Assembly: GCA_030642025.1 (NCBI GenBank)
Contig: DAOWOO010000060.1
Location: forward strand, 1-7,480
Origin: Candidatus Zixiibacteriota bacterium
GTDB taxonomy: Bacteria; Zixibacteria; MSB-5A5; GN15; PGXB01
DNA: 7,480 nt
Direction of reading: 5' to 3'
Shown: positions 1 through 6,322 of the stretch, piece by piece
Numbering within the stretch: the first letter of the stretch is position 1
Layout: each line of letters begins with the position of its first letter
Notes under the pieces: generated by a model
What the model was told of the DNA's origin: nothing
The model's database searches: none
The model's input: only the letters and a program-made list of their open reading frames with translations
Translations under genes and position numbers: made by a program

Positions 1-1514
1 TTGTTATTTGGAATTTGGACAGGCAATACAAAATATTGGTTTGTGTGGTCGAGTTCCACAATGCCTTCTGCTAAAGTGTTCATCTGTGTTGAGCCTCCTA
101 AAAGTGAATCCAACTCAGGCATTTCTTTTTCTTTGTAATATATTTTGGTTATTCTGGCTATTCCCTCAAAAGGCTTTTTGTCAGCCTCGTAAATGGTCAC
201 AGAATATTCAAGACTTCTCCTGCCATTAACCATAGGGATTTCAGTCAAAGGAATCATTATGTATGCAGTATCTCCCTTTTTCATGCTTGAGCCCAGTTGT
301 GCGTCAGGAACATACCCGGAAGGATTTTTGATCCAGTCTTTGCTGACTATCATTATTTCCCTTTCAGGTGTTTGATCTGTGTTGTTAGGCAGAACAACCT
401 GCTTTTTCCCAACAGCAAAATCGCCATTATGGTTGTTAATAATTGAAAACGCAACTTTATAAATACTGTTGCCTTCCTCATTTTTTGGATTTCTATTATG
501 GAAAAAGCTGGAATATATTGGCTGGTAGAATGATCCCTGCTTTTTTCCATTCATCGCAAACCTTATTGTGTCGCAGGCAAGAGTGTCGAATGTCTCAACG
601 TTCGTAATAATGCTTACTATTGAATAATCAAGGGAATCTTTTTTAAACAATTCCTTGTAATTTCCAAAAATCCCCGCTATCGCCATATTGTAGTACCAGT
701 CACGGTCTGCATAATGTCCCGCTTTGTCATCTGGATTAGGGATAGGTATTATATACGGTTGTACAAAGAAGTTCTCCAATGTGTCCGCCGAAGGCACAAC
801 GACAATATCCTCGTTTTCTAACCTGAATATGTTTGTTTCTGCTTCTCCCTTTATAAAATTTGAGTATGCTGCTACGGTTGCTGCTATATTTGTGGGAATA
901 TCTGTAAAGCCTGAGGCATTATCATGACCATAAAAAATGGTTTGGCCTTGAGGGTATGCTATTTTTACTTTGGAACCGGTAGCATCATAATCCTCACAAC
1001 CCCATCTTATTATGTCATCTCCTTTTCTGTCAAACAATTCCCTATCATTCATTCCGGGATGATACGATCCAGTTCCTATTATGCAGTCAACTCTTTCCTG
1101 TATTTCTTCTTCTATAAAACTGTTTTCCGTTCCCATTCCATAAAGGTCGTATCGTAAGAATGCCTGTCTGAAGATAAAATCAACTTCTGCGCTGTCTTTT
1201 ATTATGTCAAGAATTTCAAGTTTTTCAAGCAGGTATTCCTGTTCTGAATCAGGGCCGGCCTTTCTTGCGTCATTCCTCAAAAGTTGGAGCATCGCCTGAT
1301 ATTTTATCTTCTCCTCATCGTGCATTCCATAATTTTTGTGCAGGCTGTTTGCAAAGTCTGTTCTTTGCTCTTTATGTTCTTCATAAGTCATTTGCTGTTC
1401 GTTCTGATGTCCTCTGCGATTCCCTTCGTGTGGTAATATTTTACTGCAGCCAGTATGAATAACCAGTGATACTATTACCGCAATTATTCCAGCTTTTATC
1501 AATGTTCTTAGCAT
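1..1514 (-). CDS. Large putative lipoprotein with a GWxTD-like domain (3' end outside window)
   Basis: I read this frame codon by codon: it is open from ATG at 1514 down to base 1 (504 codons, no stop), with an in-frame TAG just upstream at 1518-1520. The N-terminus looks like a lipoprotein signal: Arg3 and Lys7, a hydrophobic stretch at about 8-19, then HTGC with Cys23. His at -3 is atypical for a lipobox. Residues about 65-175 resemble the GWxTD domain of FCB-group envelope proteins: acidic helices, then GTENSFIEEEIQERV (128-142), close to the family pattern xTxENEFxxEYxxRV, and DRKGDDIIRWG (162-172), close to the TDRGRxYIRYG core. The GWxTD tetrapeptide itself is not preserved. Residues about 345-504 look beta-rich, as in C-terminal Ig-like parts of that family. 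Function unknown; an outer-membrane or periplasmic location is inferred. No clear Shine-Dalgarno precedes the start. The gene is visibly AT-richer (roughly 40% GC by eye) than the operon beside it and uses many ATA, AGA and AAT codons. The open frame is solid; the family assignment is moderate. Confidence 0.88.
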   Translation of the reverse strand, partial: MLRTLIKAGIIAVIVSLVIHTGCSKILPHEGNRRGHQNEQQMTYEEHKEQRTDFANSLHKNYGMHDEEKIKYQAMLQLLRNDARKAGPDSEQEYLLEKLEILDIIKDSAEVDFIFRQAFLRYDLYGMGTENSFIEEEIQERVDCIIGTGSYHPGMNDRELFDRKGDDIIRWGCEDYDATGSKVKIAYPQGQTIFYGHDNASGFTDIPTNIAATVAAYSNFIKGEAETNIFRLENEDIVVVPSADTLENFFVQPYIIPIPNPDDKAGHYADRDWYYNMAIAGIFGNYKELFKKDSLDYSIVSIITNVETFDTLACDTIRFAMNGKKQGSFYQPIYSSFFHNRNPKNEEGNSIYKVAFSIINNHNGDFAVGKKQVVLPNNTDQTPEREIMIVSKDWIKNPSGYVPDAQLGSSMKKGDTAYIMIPLTEIPMVNGRRSLEYSVTIYEADKKPFEGIARITKIYYKEKEMPELDSLLGGSTQMNTLAEGIVELDHTNQYFVLPVQIPNN

Positions 1515-1560
1515 GATCTAATTGATTTTTTACAATATTGTGTTATATCATACCTTAGCA

Positions 1561-1621
1561 CGAGTAGGGTGTGATCCCGCCTATTTATTCTCCGAGTAGG
1601 TCAGGAGTCCCGCGCTCCTGA
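1561..1621. repeat. Two CGAGTAGG...TCCCGC repeat units with a hairpin
   Basis: CGAGTAGG followed after 6 bases by TCCCGC lies at 1561-1580. The same pair with a 7-base gap lies at 1593-1613. The second unit forms a perfect 7-bp stem, TCAGGAG (1601-1607) with CTCCTGA (1615-1621), around a 7-base loop. The element is GC-rich inside AT-rich sequence and lies about 50-110 bases upstream of the lipoprotein start, so it would be in or near that gene's leader. It resembles a dispersed intergenic repeat, but only this locus can be seen. Confidence 0.55.
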
Positions 1622-1994
1622 TATCCCTTCGTTTCATTCACTATCAATTTCCCCAATAACATAACTAATTTCATACAAAACCACTACAATGTCAATGTTA
1701 ATTAATCAGCTTTACTTAATAAAGAACCGTCGTTTACCCGGAGAGATAAATATGTCTGTCTGCAAAAATATCCTGCACTATGAAATGCGGCTCGACCGCC
1801 GGATTACCAATTGATGATGAGTAGTAAATAGTGATGACTCACCAGAATCACTACAAAACCGACATGGCGAAAACTAAAGAATGAGCAAACGAACCCATTT
1901 CCATATAACCGAAAGTGGTACCATATATTATGGCGAAATATGGCCCGATTTCCGCAAAAAACGAATATCAAGCCTGTAGCGTTTTTGTACGTTT

Positions 1995-2038
1995 GGGTGG
2001 CTCACCCTTCATGATCGGTGGCTCGCCATTCGTGGTGG
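1995..2038. repeat. Tandem pair of 21-base units with a GGGTG/CACCC hairpin
   Basis: Two adjacent 21-base units lie at 1997-2017 and 2018-2038, identical at 16 of 21 positions; both begin GTGGCTC and share CC, TTC and TG blocks in register. Unit 1 with its left flank forms the hairpin GGGTG-GCT-CACCC (1995-2007). The array ends 24 bases before the panB stop codon. It has no T-run on either side, so it looks more like a REP-type intergenic element than an intrinsic terminator. Confidence 0.6.
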
Positions 2039-2062
2039 GATTATACTGATAATCTGTTGAAT

Positions 2063-2884
2063 TTATCCCTGAAACGACTCGTCATCGGAGGGGTACTTAC
2101 CGGATTTGACATCGGCGATGAAATCGACGGCGGCTTTTTCAATAATCTCAGGAAGATTTGCGTAACGCCGGACAAATTTCGGCTGGAATGTATCATACAT
2201 CCCGGTGATATCGTTAATCACCAGCACCTGACCGTCGCAGTTCGGCCCGGCGCCGATACCGATAGTCGGGATCGACACGGCTTTTGAAATTTCCTGGGCG
2301 CATGATGATTCCACCAGTTCAAGTACTATCGAAAATGCGCCCGCTTCTTCTAACGCCTGCGCCGATTCAATTAAGTACTGCCGTGACTTTTCCTTTCGTC
2401 CCTGCACCCTGGCCCCGCCGAACCGGTAAATCGACTGCGGCGTCATGCCGATATGCCCCATCACCGGGATTCCGCACTCGACAATCCGTTTGATTGTGTC
2501 GGCCATCTCGACTCCGCCCTCAAGCTTGACCGCCTCGGCATTGGCCTCGCTGATAAACCGCCCGGCATTGGTTATGGCGGTTTCAACCGACGGTTGGTAT
2601 GACATGAACGGCATATCGGCAATTACAAGCGCCGATGGTTCAACTTTGGCGACCGCTTTTGTATGTGCCAGCATCATCTCCATATTGGCCTTATGAGTAC
2701 CCTTTTCGCCGTACAGTACCATTGCCACCGAATCGCCGACCAGAAGAGCATCCACTCCGGCACGGTCGAGAAATTTGGCCGTGAAAAAATCATAGGCGGT
2801 CAAAACCGCGATTTTTTCACCTTTGCTCTTTTTATTGATGAATGACAGCACCGTCACTTTTTTGCGCTTTTTATCGCTGGTCAT
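2063..2884 (-). CDS. panB: 3-methyl-2-oxobutanoate hydroxymethyltransferase (ketopantoate synthase)
   Basis: PanB transfers a hydroxymethyl group from 5,10-methylene-tetrahydrofolate to 2-oxoisovalerate, giving ketopantoate, the first committed step to pantothenate and coenzyme A, in the cytosol. At 273 residues it matches the usual family length and spans the whole TIM-barrel. Family motifs appear in order: LTAYD (28-32), LLVGDS (47-52), ADMPFMSY (89-96), EAVKLEGG (117-124), GHIGMTPQS (143-151), GGARVQG (156-162), IVLELVE (186-192) and IPTIGIGAGPNCDGQVLV (205-222). Asp51 and Asp90 correspond to the metal-binding aspartates, and Glu189 to the catalytic glutamate. The ATG at 2884 has AAGGA nine bases upstream. 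It is last in the six-gene unit, 15 bases after the kinase stop. No panC or panD lies in the window. All key residues are present, so an active enzyme is expected. Confidence 0.97.
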   Translation of the reverse strand: MTSDKKRKKVTVLSFINKKSKGEKIAVLTAYDFFTAKFLDRAGVDALLVGDSVAMVLYGEKGTHKANMEMMLAHTKAVAKVEPSALVIADMPFMSYQPSVETAITNAGRFISEANAEAVKLEGGVEMADTIKRIVECGIPVMGHIGMTPQSIYRFGGARVQGRKEKSRQYLIESAQALEEAGAFSIVLELVESSCAQEISKAVSIPTIGIGAGPNCDGQVLVINDITGMYDTFQPKFVRRYANLPEIIEKAAVDFIADVKSGKYPSDDESFQG

Positions 2885-2899
2885 TAAATAATATCCTTG

Positions 2900-3544
2900 T
2901 CAGGCGACTGATCCGGCCGGCACATAGTACTTTTTGCCGGAAATCGGTTTTCTAATAATCTCGACGAGATTGTTGAAATCATCCTCGTTCTCGACAAAGT
3001 CGATATCATCGGTTTTCACCACCAGGAGCGGTGTGTCGACAAAGTGGAAGAAGTGATAATTGAACGCCTCGTTTAACTGATCCAGATAATCGGTATCAAT
3101 CGGTTTTTCAAAGCCGAGATTCCGTTTGCGAACCCGTTCCATTAAAACAGGCGATGATGCCTGCAAATATACGGTTAAATCCGGTTTCGGAAGGTCAGCG
3201 TGCAAAAGCGGCAGAATTCTGTTATAAAGAACCATCTCTCTTTTGCTGAGAGTCACCGAGGCAAAAATCTGGTCACGCACAAAACTGTAATCCGAAACAA
3301 TCCTCTGAGCGAACAGGTCGCGGGTGATAAGCGACTGCTGTTGCTGGTAGCGGGTAAGAAGAAAAAAAATCTGGGTGGAGAAGGCGTGCCGACTTTTGTT
3401 TTTGTAGAAATCGACCAGAAACGGGTTATCCATTGCCTGATCCAGAAGCAGTTCGGCGCCGATACGTTCGGCCAGCATCCTTGCAAAGGTTGATTTTCCG
3501 ACGCCGATTACGCCGTCAATGGCAATAAAATTCGGCTCAAGCAT
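2900..3544 (-). CDS. Deoxynucleoside kinase (dGK/dAK/dCK family)
   Basis: A dNK-family kinase that phosphorylates a deoxynucleoside, using ATP, for nucleotide salvage; the base preference cannot be read from the sequence. Numbered from the in-frame TTG at 3556, it has the P-loop GVIGVGKST (15-23), DNPFLVDFY (43-51), TQIFFLLTRYQQQ (61-73), SDYSF (88-92), LPKPDLTVYL (122-131) and a LID-like RVRKRNLGFEK (141-151). The catalytic-base Glu of the family appears as Asp39 (LLDQAMDNPF). I chose ATG at 3544 (214 residues): an AAGGAG site lies 13 bases before it, whereas the upstream TTG is one base from that site. This start overlaps the folK stop by 8 bases (ATGCTTGA), which suggests translational coupling. 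A kinase beside folK is common in FCB-type genomes (from memory). Confidence 0.9.
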   Translation of the reverse strand: MLEPNFIAIDGVIGVGKSTFARMLAERIGAELLLDQAMDNPFLVDFYKNKSRHAFSTQIFFLLTRYQQQQSLITRDLFAQRIVSDYSFVRDQIFASVTLSKREMVLYNRILPLLHADLPKPDLTVYLQASSPVLMERVRKRNLGFEKPIDTDYLDQLNEAFNYHFFHFVDTPLLVVKTDDIDFVENEDDFNNLVEIIRKPISGKKYYVPAGSVA

Positions 3545-4046
3545 TATGGCGGGCAAACTCCTTGTACATAATCAATTCTCCGACATCCTTTTCATCAACA
3601 TACGATACCAGTTTGTCACCGGTCGCCGGGTGAACCAGGTCGGGGTCGATTTCCAGAAGCGGGATCAGGGCAAAGGCTCTTTTGGTCAGTTTCGGGTGCG
3701 GAATCAAAAGCGGCTTAGTTTCAATCAGTTCATCGCCAAACAGAAGGATGTCGATATCTATCGGGCGCGGTTTGTAATTGCCCTTTTCGATCCGTCCGAG
3801 TTTGCGTTCGATATCCTCGATATTGTTCAAAAGCTCCTGCGGGCGGTAGATATATTCGCACTTGACAACCATGTTCATGAAATCCGGTGCGTTTTTTTCC
3901 ATTTCAACCGCATCGCTGATATACAGGGGAGAGTACTCGATAATTTCGAGCCCCTCTATATACGAAATCATATCGCAGGCCCGAATGAGATTCTGCTCCC
4001 GGTCGCCGAGATTGGAGCCAAGGGAAAGATATACTGTTGAAGACAT
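3537..4046 (-). CDS. folK: 2-amino-4-hydroxy-6-hydroxymethyldihydropteridine diphosphokinase (HPPK)
   Basis: HPPK transfers pyrophosphate from ATP to 6-hydroxymethyl-7,8-dihydropterin, making the substrate that FolP joins to p-aminobenzoate in folate synthesis. The 169-residue protein is of normal length. It shows the N-terminal YLSLGSNLGDRE (6-17), a substrate-binding region around DFMNMV (55-60), and the family signature KPRPIDIDILLFG (92-104), in which Asp97 and Asp99 match the two magnesium-binding aspartates. LIPHPKLTKRAFALIPL (114-130) is also typical. ATG at 4046 is preferred because AAAGGAG ends six bases upstream; a TTG one codon earlier is poorly spaced. It follows folB by 21 bases, which fits, because FolB makes the HPPK substrate. 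folP and folE are not in the window. Confidence 0.96.
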   Translation of the reverse strand: MSSTVYLSLGSNLGDREQNLIRACDMISYIEGLEIIEYSPLYISDAVEMEKNAPDFMNMVVKCEYIYRPQELLNNIEDIERKLGRIEKGNYKPRPIDIDILLFGDELIETKPLLIPHPKLTKRAFALIPLLEIDPDLVHPATGDKLVSYVDEKDVGELIMYKEFARHNA

Positions 4047-4067
4047 CAAATACTCCTTTCTTTTCCT

Positions 4068-4460
4068 TTACTCCTTGTTATCGGACAAAATCCTGTCGGC
4101 ATCAGGCTGCTGACGGACAACCTCGATTTCAATATTGTCTATAACCCCGGCGATGGGCGGGATTACCTTCCTGACCCGGATGGTCACCTTGAAAACCGGA
4201 AACTCCCGGAGAATTTCATCGGCCAGAAATACCGCCAGTCTTTCCAGGAGAGAAAACGCCTTACCCTCAACAATTTCCTTTATCCTATTGTAAACAGCAA
4301 CATAGTCAACCGTATCGGTCAGCGAGTCGGTCTGTCCCGGCGGAGCCAGGTCGGTTTCCAATTCGCAGTCCACTTCGAAACGCCGGCCGGTCTCTTTTTC
4401 TGCGGCCGTCACTCCGTGATAGCCGTAAAAGATCATATCATTGAGTCTGATAACATCCAT
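4068..4460 (-). CDS. folB: Dihydroneopterin aldolase
   Basis: FolB splits 7,8-dihydroneopterin into 6-hydroxymethyl-7,8-dihydropterin and glycolaldehyde without metal or Schiff base; it works as a ring oligomer in the cytosol. The 130-residue length is usual. Visible family motifs are FYGYHGVTAAEKETGRRF (11-28), DTVDYVAVYNRI (49-60), FSLLERLA (69-76) and VRKVIPPIAGVIDNIEIEV (96-114). Glu21, Tyr53, Glu73 and Lys98 align with the active-site residues known from the Staphylococcus aureus enzyme (Glu22, Tyr54, Glu74, Lys100), so it should be active. Its ATG directly abuts the stop codon of the preceding aminotransferase-like gene (no gap), with GGGAGA seven bases before the start and inside that gene. 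It is followed by folK, the next enzyme of the pathway. Confidence 0.96.
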   Translation of the reverse strand: MDVIRLNDMIFYGYHGVTAAEKETGRRFEVDCELETDLAPPGQTDSLTDTVDYVAVYNRIKEIVEGKAFSLLERLAVFLADEILREFPVFKVTIRVRKVIPPIAGVIDNIEIEVVRQQPDADRILSDNKE

Positions 4461-5636
4461 TTACTTATCTCCCATCTTCGGGATAAGGATCAACCGTTTT
4501 TCCAGTCTATCGCCAGCGGCACGGAAATCCTCCGGCGGCGCCGTCAATGATAGCCGGAAATAACCCTCGGCGCTGTCGCCGAACGCGTTACCGGGCAGAG
4601 CCAGAATTCCTTTTCTCTTTAGCAGCGTCCCCGCCAGATTCGTTGACTGTCTTCGTCCGGGAATTTTTACCCAGGCAAATGGGCTGGATTTATGTCTGAC
4701 CAATTCCCACCCGTATTTTTCCACCAGATGTTCGGCCTCAAGGCGCGACTGTCCGATTCTCTTTTTTACATTTTCGAGATCCTTTGACGGGTATTCCCGG
4801 ATAGCTTTCAGCGCCGACCTGATCCATCCTTTTGGAATTGCGAGGCCCAGCGATTTGCCGATAGTATCGAGACCGTTAATCACATCCTGCGAACCGACGG
4901 CAAATCCCAGAGGCATGTAAGGCAGGCCAAAACAGTAAGGGAAAGAAAACAGCTCCAGACCCACCTTGACGCCGCCGGGAAGGGCCAGAATTGAATAGTA
5001 CTTTTCTTCGGAAAGCGAGCAGTAGGCGGCATCATTTACAATGAAAATATTTTCACGCGAGGCAATTCTGACCAGTTCGGTAAGATCAGTGCCATCGAGT
5101 AATTTTCCGGTCGGATTATGCGGATTATTCAGTATTATGATCTTCGCAGTCTTACCCAGATTCGATGATAGCTGTTTGGCCGATGGTTTGTATTCGGTTT
5201 TTTCCGAAATCTGGTATGAAACCGGCACACCTCCGGCGGCGATGACCTGACGTCGATAGAAGGGGAGTCCCGGCTCCGGCGTTAAAACCAGATCTCCGTA
5301 TTCGACAAAAGCCTGGCAGATATCAAAAAGTATCCGCCGGATACCCTGACCGATATGGATTTCCTTTCGCGCAATGATTCTCAGACCAAACCGGCTTCGA
5401 AACCAGGCAGCCAGTGTCTCCTTTAATTCCAGCAGGTCGTCGGCATCTGCGAGTTCCGATGAATCGGGCTCACCGGCGGATAAATCAAATATGACCGGCC
5501 AGCGGAACCGCCCCAGATCAATAGTCGGATACCTTTTGTCGATTGATTTCCTGATCCGTTTCGGGAAAAAATCCTCAAGATCAAACGGGAAATGGTACAG
5601 ACGATCGGCTTTATCGAGGACTATCTTTTTTATCAT
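4461..5636 (-). CDS. Aminotransferase class I/II-fold protein lacking the PLP-binding lysine
   Basis: Full-length (391 residues) fold-type-I aminotransferase homologue with an intact frame. Conserved elements: FDLSAGEPD (50-58), GQGIRRILFDICQAF (96-110), GDLVLTPEPGLPFY (114-127), NNPHNPTG (170-177, cofactor-site Asn), VNDAAY (200-205, with the Asp that pairs with the pyridine nitrogen and a Tyr) and FRLSLTAPPED (360-370, with the substrate-carboxylate Arg361). The block that normally reads like SFSKTFGLPGMRLGFAVG is here SFPYCFGLPYMPLGFAVG (231-248). Tyr234 replaces the Schiff-base Lys and Pro242 replaces the phosphate-binding Arg. I checked this stretch against the raw bases. Ordinary transamination is therefore not expected. 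It may be a pseudo-enzyme, a PLP or pterin-related binding protein, or an enzyme with altered chemistry. It starts 13 bases after the aldolase stop and abuts folB, so it is probably expressed with the folate genes. The Shine-Dalgarno is weak (AGGGA, about 10 bases upstream). Confidence 0.92.
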   Translation of the reverse strand: MIKKIVLDKADRLYHFPFDLEDFFPKRIRKSIDKRYPTIDLGRFRWPVIFDLSAGEPDSSELADADDLLELKETLAAWFRSRFGLRIIARKEIHIGQGIRRILFDICQAFVEYGDLVLTPEPGLPFYRRQVIAAGGVPVSYQISEKTEYKPSAKQLSSNLGKTAKIIILNNPHNPTGKLLDGTDLTELVRIASRENIFIVNDAAYCSLSEEKYYSILALPGGVKVGLELFSFPYCFGLPYMPLGFAVGSQDVINGLDTIGKSLGLAIPKGWIRSALKAIREYPSKDLENVKKRIGQSRLEAEHLVEKYGWELVRHKSSPFAWVKIPGRRQSTNLAGTLLKRKGILALPGNAFGDSAEGYFRLSLTAPPEDFRAAGDRLEKRLILIPKMGDK

Positions 5637-5649
5637 GAGCGCGCTATCC

Positions 5650-6285
5650 CTATTTCAAAGAGTCTCTGATCTTTTCCAGCCGCCGAATCTCATCGGCCTC
5701 CAATCGGAGTGGTCCGCCAAGCTGTCCGGCAATATAGATAATCCGGGCATAATGTTCAACAGTTTCCATACGGTTATATGCTTCATGGAGACTGCGGCCG
5801 ATTGTGAGCGCCCCATGATTTCTCAAGAGAAACGCATCATGTTGTGCCACATACGGTTTAAGGGATGCCGGGACGGCATCGGTTCCCGGTGCGGCATAAT
5901 CGGTCAGGGCAATGTCACCGACCGCTGTTATCACTTCGGGCAAAGTCCCCGATGGGAGCTCTTTTCCGGAAACGGCAAAAGCGGTGGTGTAAGGGGGATG
6001 GGTATGGCAACAGGCGAAAATATCGGGCCGCTTTTTGTAGATATAAAGATGCATGAGATATTCCGAGGAAGGCGTTTTGGAGCCGGAAACAGCCCGACCT
6101 TCCATATCAATTATGACAAGATCATCGGTGGCGAGGTTGCCCAGATTACATCCGCCCGATGTGATTACCAGATGGTTTTCATCAACCCGGATTGAAAGAT
6201 TTCCGCTGGTGCCGCTAACCAGTCCCCGTCGGTATATTCTGCGGCCGATATCAATCATTTTTTTAATATCTTCGTTATATATCAT
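5650..6285 (-). CDS. Class II aldolase/adducin family protein (fuculose-phosphate aldolase-like)
   Basis: Zinc-dependent class II aldolase fold, 211 residues, close in length to L-fuculose-1-phosphate aldolase (about 215). Such enzymes cleave sugar phosphates to dihydroxyacetone phosphate or glycolaldehyde-type products plus an aldehyde. The phosphate-binding GTSGNLSIR (25-33) and TSGG (42-45) are present. The metal and catalytic set is complete: Glu75 in SSEYLMHLYIY, His94 and His96 in HTHPPYTTAFA, and His157 in NHGAL. The HTHPP form fits aldolases better than methylthioribulose-phosphate dehydratase (MtnB). The substrate cannot be assigned. It is first in the six-gene unit, so it may supply or consume an aldehyde linked to pterin or sugar metabolism; this is inference. 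No Shine-Dalgarno precedes the ATG at 6285, and a promoter lies immediately upstream, so the mRNA may start at or next to the ATG. Confidence 0.9.
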   Translation of the reverse strand: MIYNEDIKKMIDIGRRIYRRGLVSGTSGNLSIRVDENHLVITSGGCNLGNLATDDLVIIDMEGRAVSGSKTPSSEYLMHLYIYKKRPDIFACCHTHPPYTTAFAVSGKELPSGTLPEVITAVGDIALTDYAAPGTDAVPASLKPYVAQHDAFLLRNHGALTIGRSLHEAYNRMETVEHYARIIYIAGQLGGPLRLEADEIRRLEKIRDSLK

Positions 6286-6293
6286 AGATGTAG

Positions 6294-6322
6294 AAAATAT
6301 ATTCTGATCGGGTAAATGTCAA
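6294..6322 (-). promoter_or_regulatory. Sigma-70-type promoter of the aldolase-panB operon
   Basis: On the minus strand, a perfect TTGACA (plus-strand TGTCAA, 6317-6322) is separated by 17 bases from TATTTT (6294-6299). TATATT at 6296-6301 with a 15-base spacer is an alternative -10. Either places the start of transcription at about 6286-6289, next to the ATG at 6285, giving a leader of about 0-4 bases. This agrees with the absence of a ribosome binding site. Confidence 0.6.

Larger units (their letters stand above)
1521..2062. other. 548-base intergenic region without a convincing gene
   Basis: This stretch separates the lipoprotein gene from panB; both are on the minus strand, so it holds the end of the panB transcript and the lipoprotein promoter. 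Its middle (about 1622-1990) is AT-rich and shows no recognisable gene. Small palindromes occur, for example CCATA-TAT-TATGG at 1921-1933 and an arm pair TAGTGAT/ATCACTA at 1829-1835 and 1847-1853. Repeats at both ends are listed separately. No hairpin followed by a T-run on the minus strand was found, so the termination point of the panB transcript is not visible. Confidence 0.6.

Noticed and set aside
8..1462. Several plus-strand frames of 60-77 codons at the left end
   Set aside because: All lie opposite one uninterrupted 504-codon minus-strand frame with a lipoprotein signal.
1690..1695. Minus-strand TTGACA as the -35 of the lipoprotein promoter
   Set aside because: The only nearby -10-like sequence (TATGAA) is 14 bases away; with 17 bases nothing resembles a -10. 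The lipoprotein promoter remains unidentified.
1995..2007. GGGTG-GCT-CACCC hairpin as an intrinsic terminator of the panB operon
   Set aside because: Only a 5-bp stem and no T-run after it on the minus strand.
1930..2049. 39-codon plus-strand frame crossing the 21-base repeats (GGSPFMI GGSPFVV)
   Set aside because: No ribosome binding site, and the protein repeat follows from a DNA repeat whose unit length is a multiple of three.
3519..4040. 173-codon plus-strand frame
   Set aside because: Lies antisense to folK, has no recognisable protein motif, and the opposite strand carries a clear HPPK.
5374..6195. 273-codon plus-strand frame
   Set aside because: Antisense across the aminotransferase-like gene and the class II aldolase, both with clear motifs; no plausible domain of its own.
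5650..6285. Assignment of the class II aldolase as MtnB (methylthioribulose-1-phosphate dehydratase)
   Set aside because: HTHPP and the intact SSE...MH element fit the aldolase branch better, and no other methionine-salvage gene is nearby.
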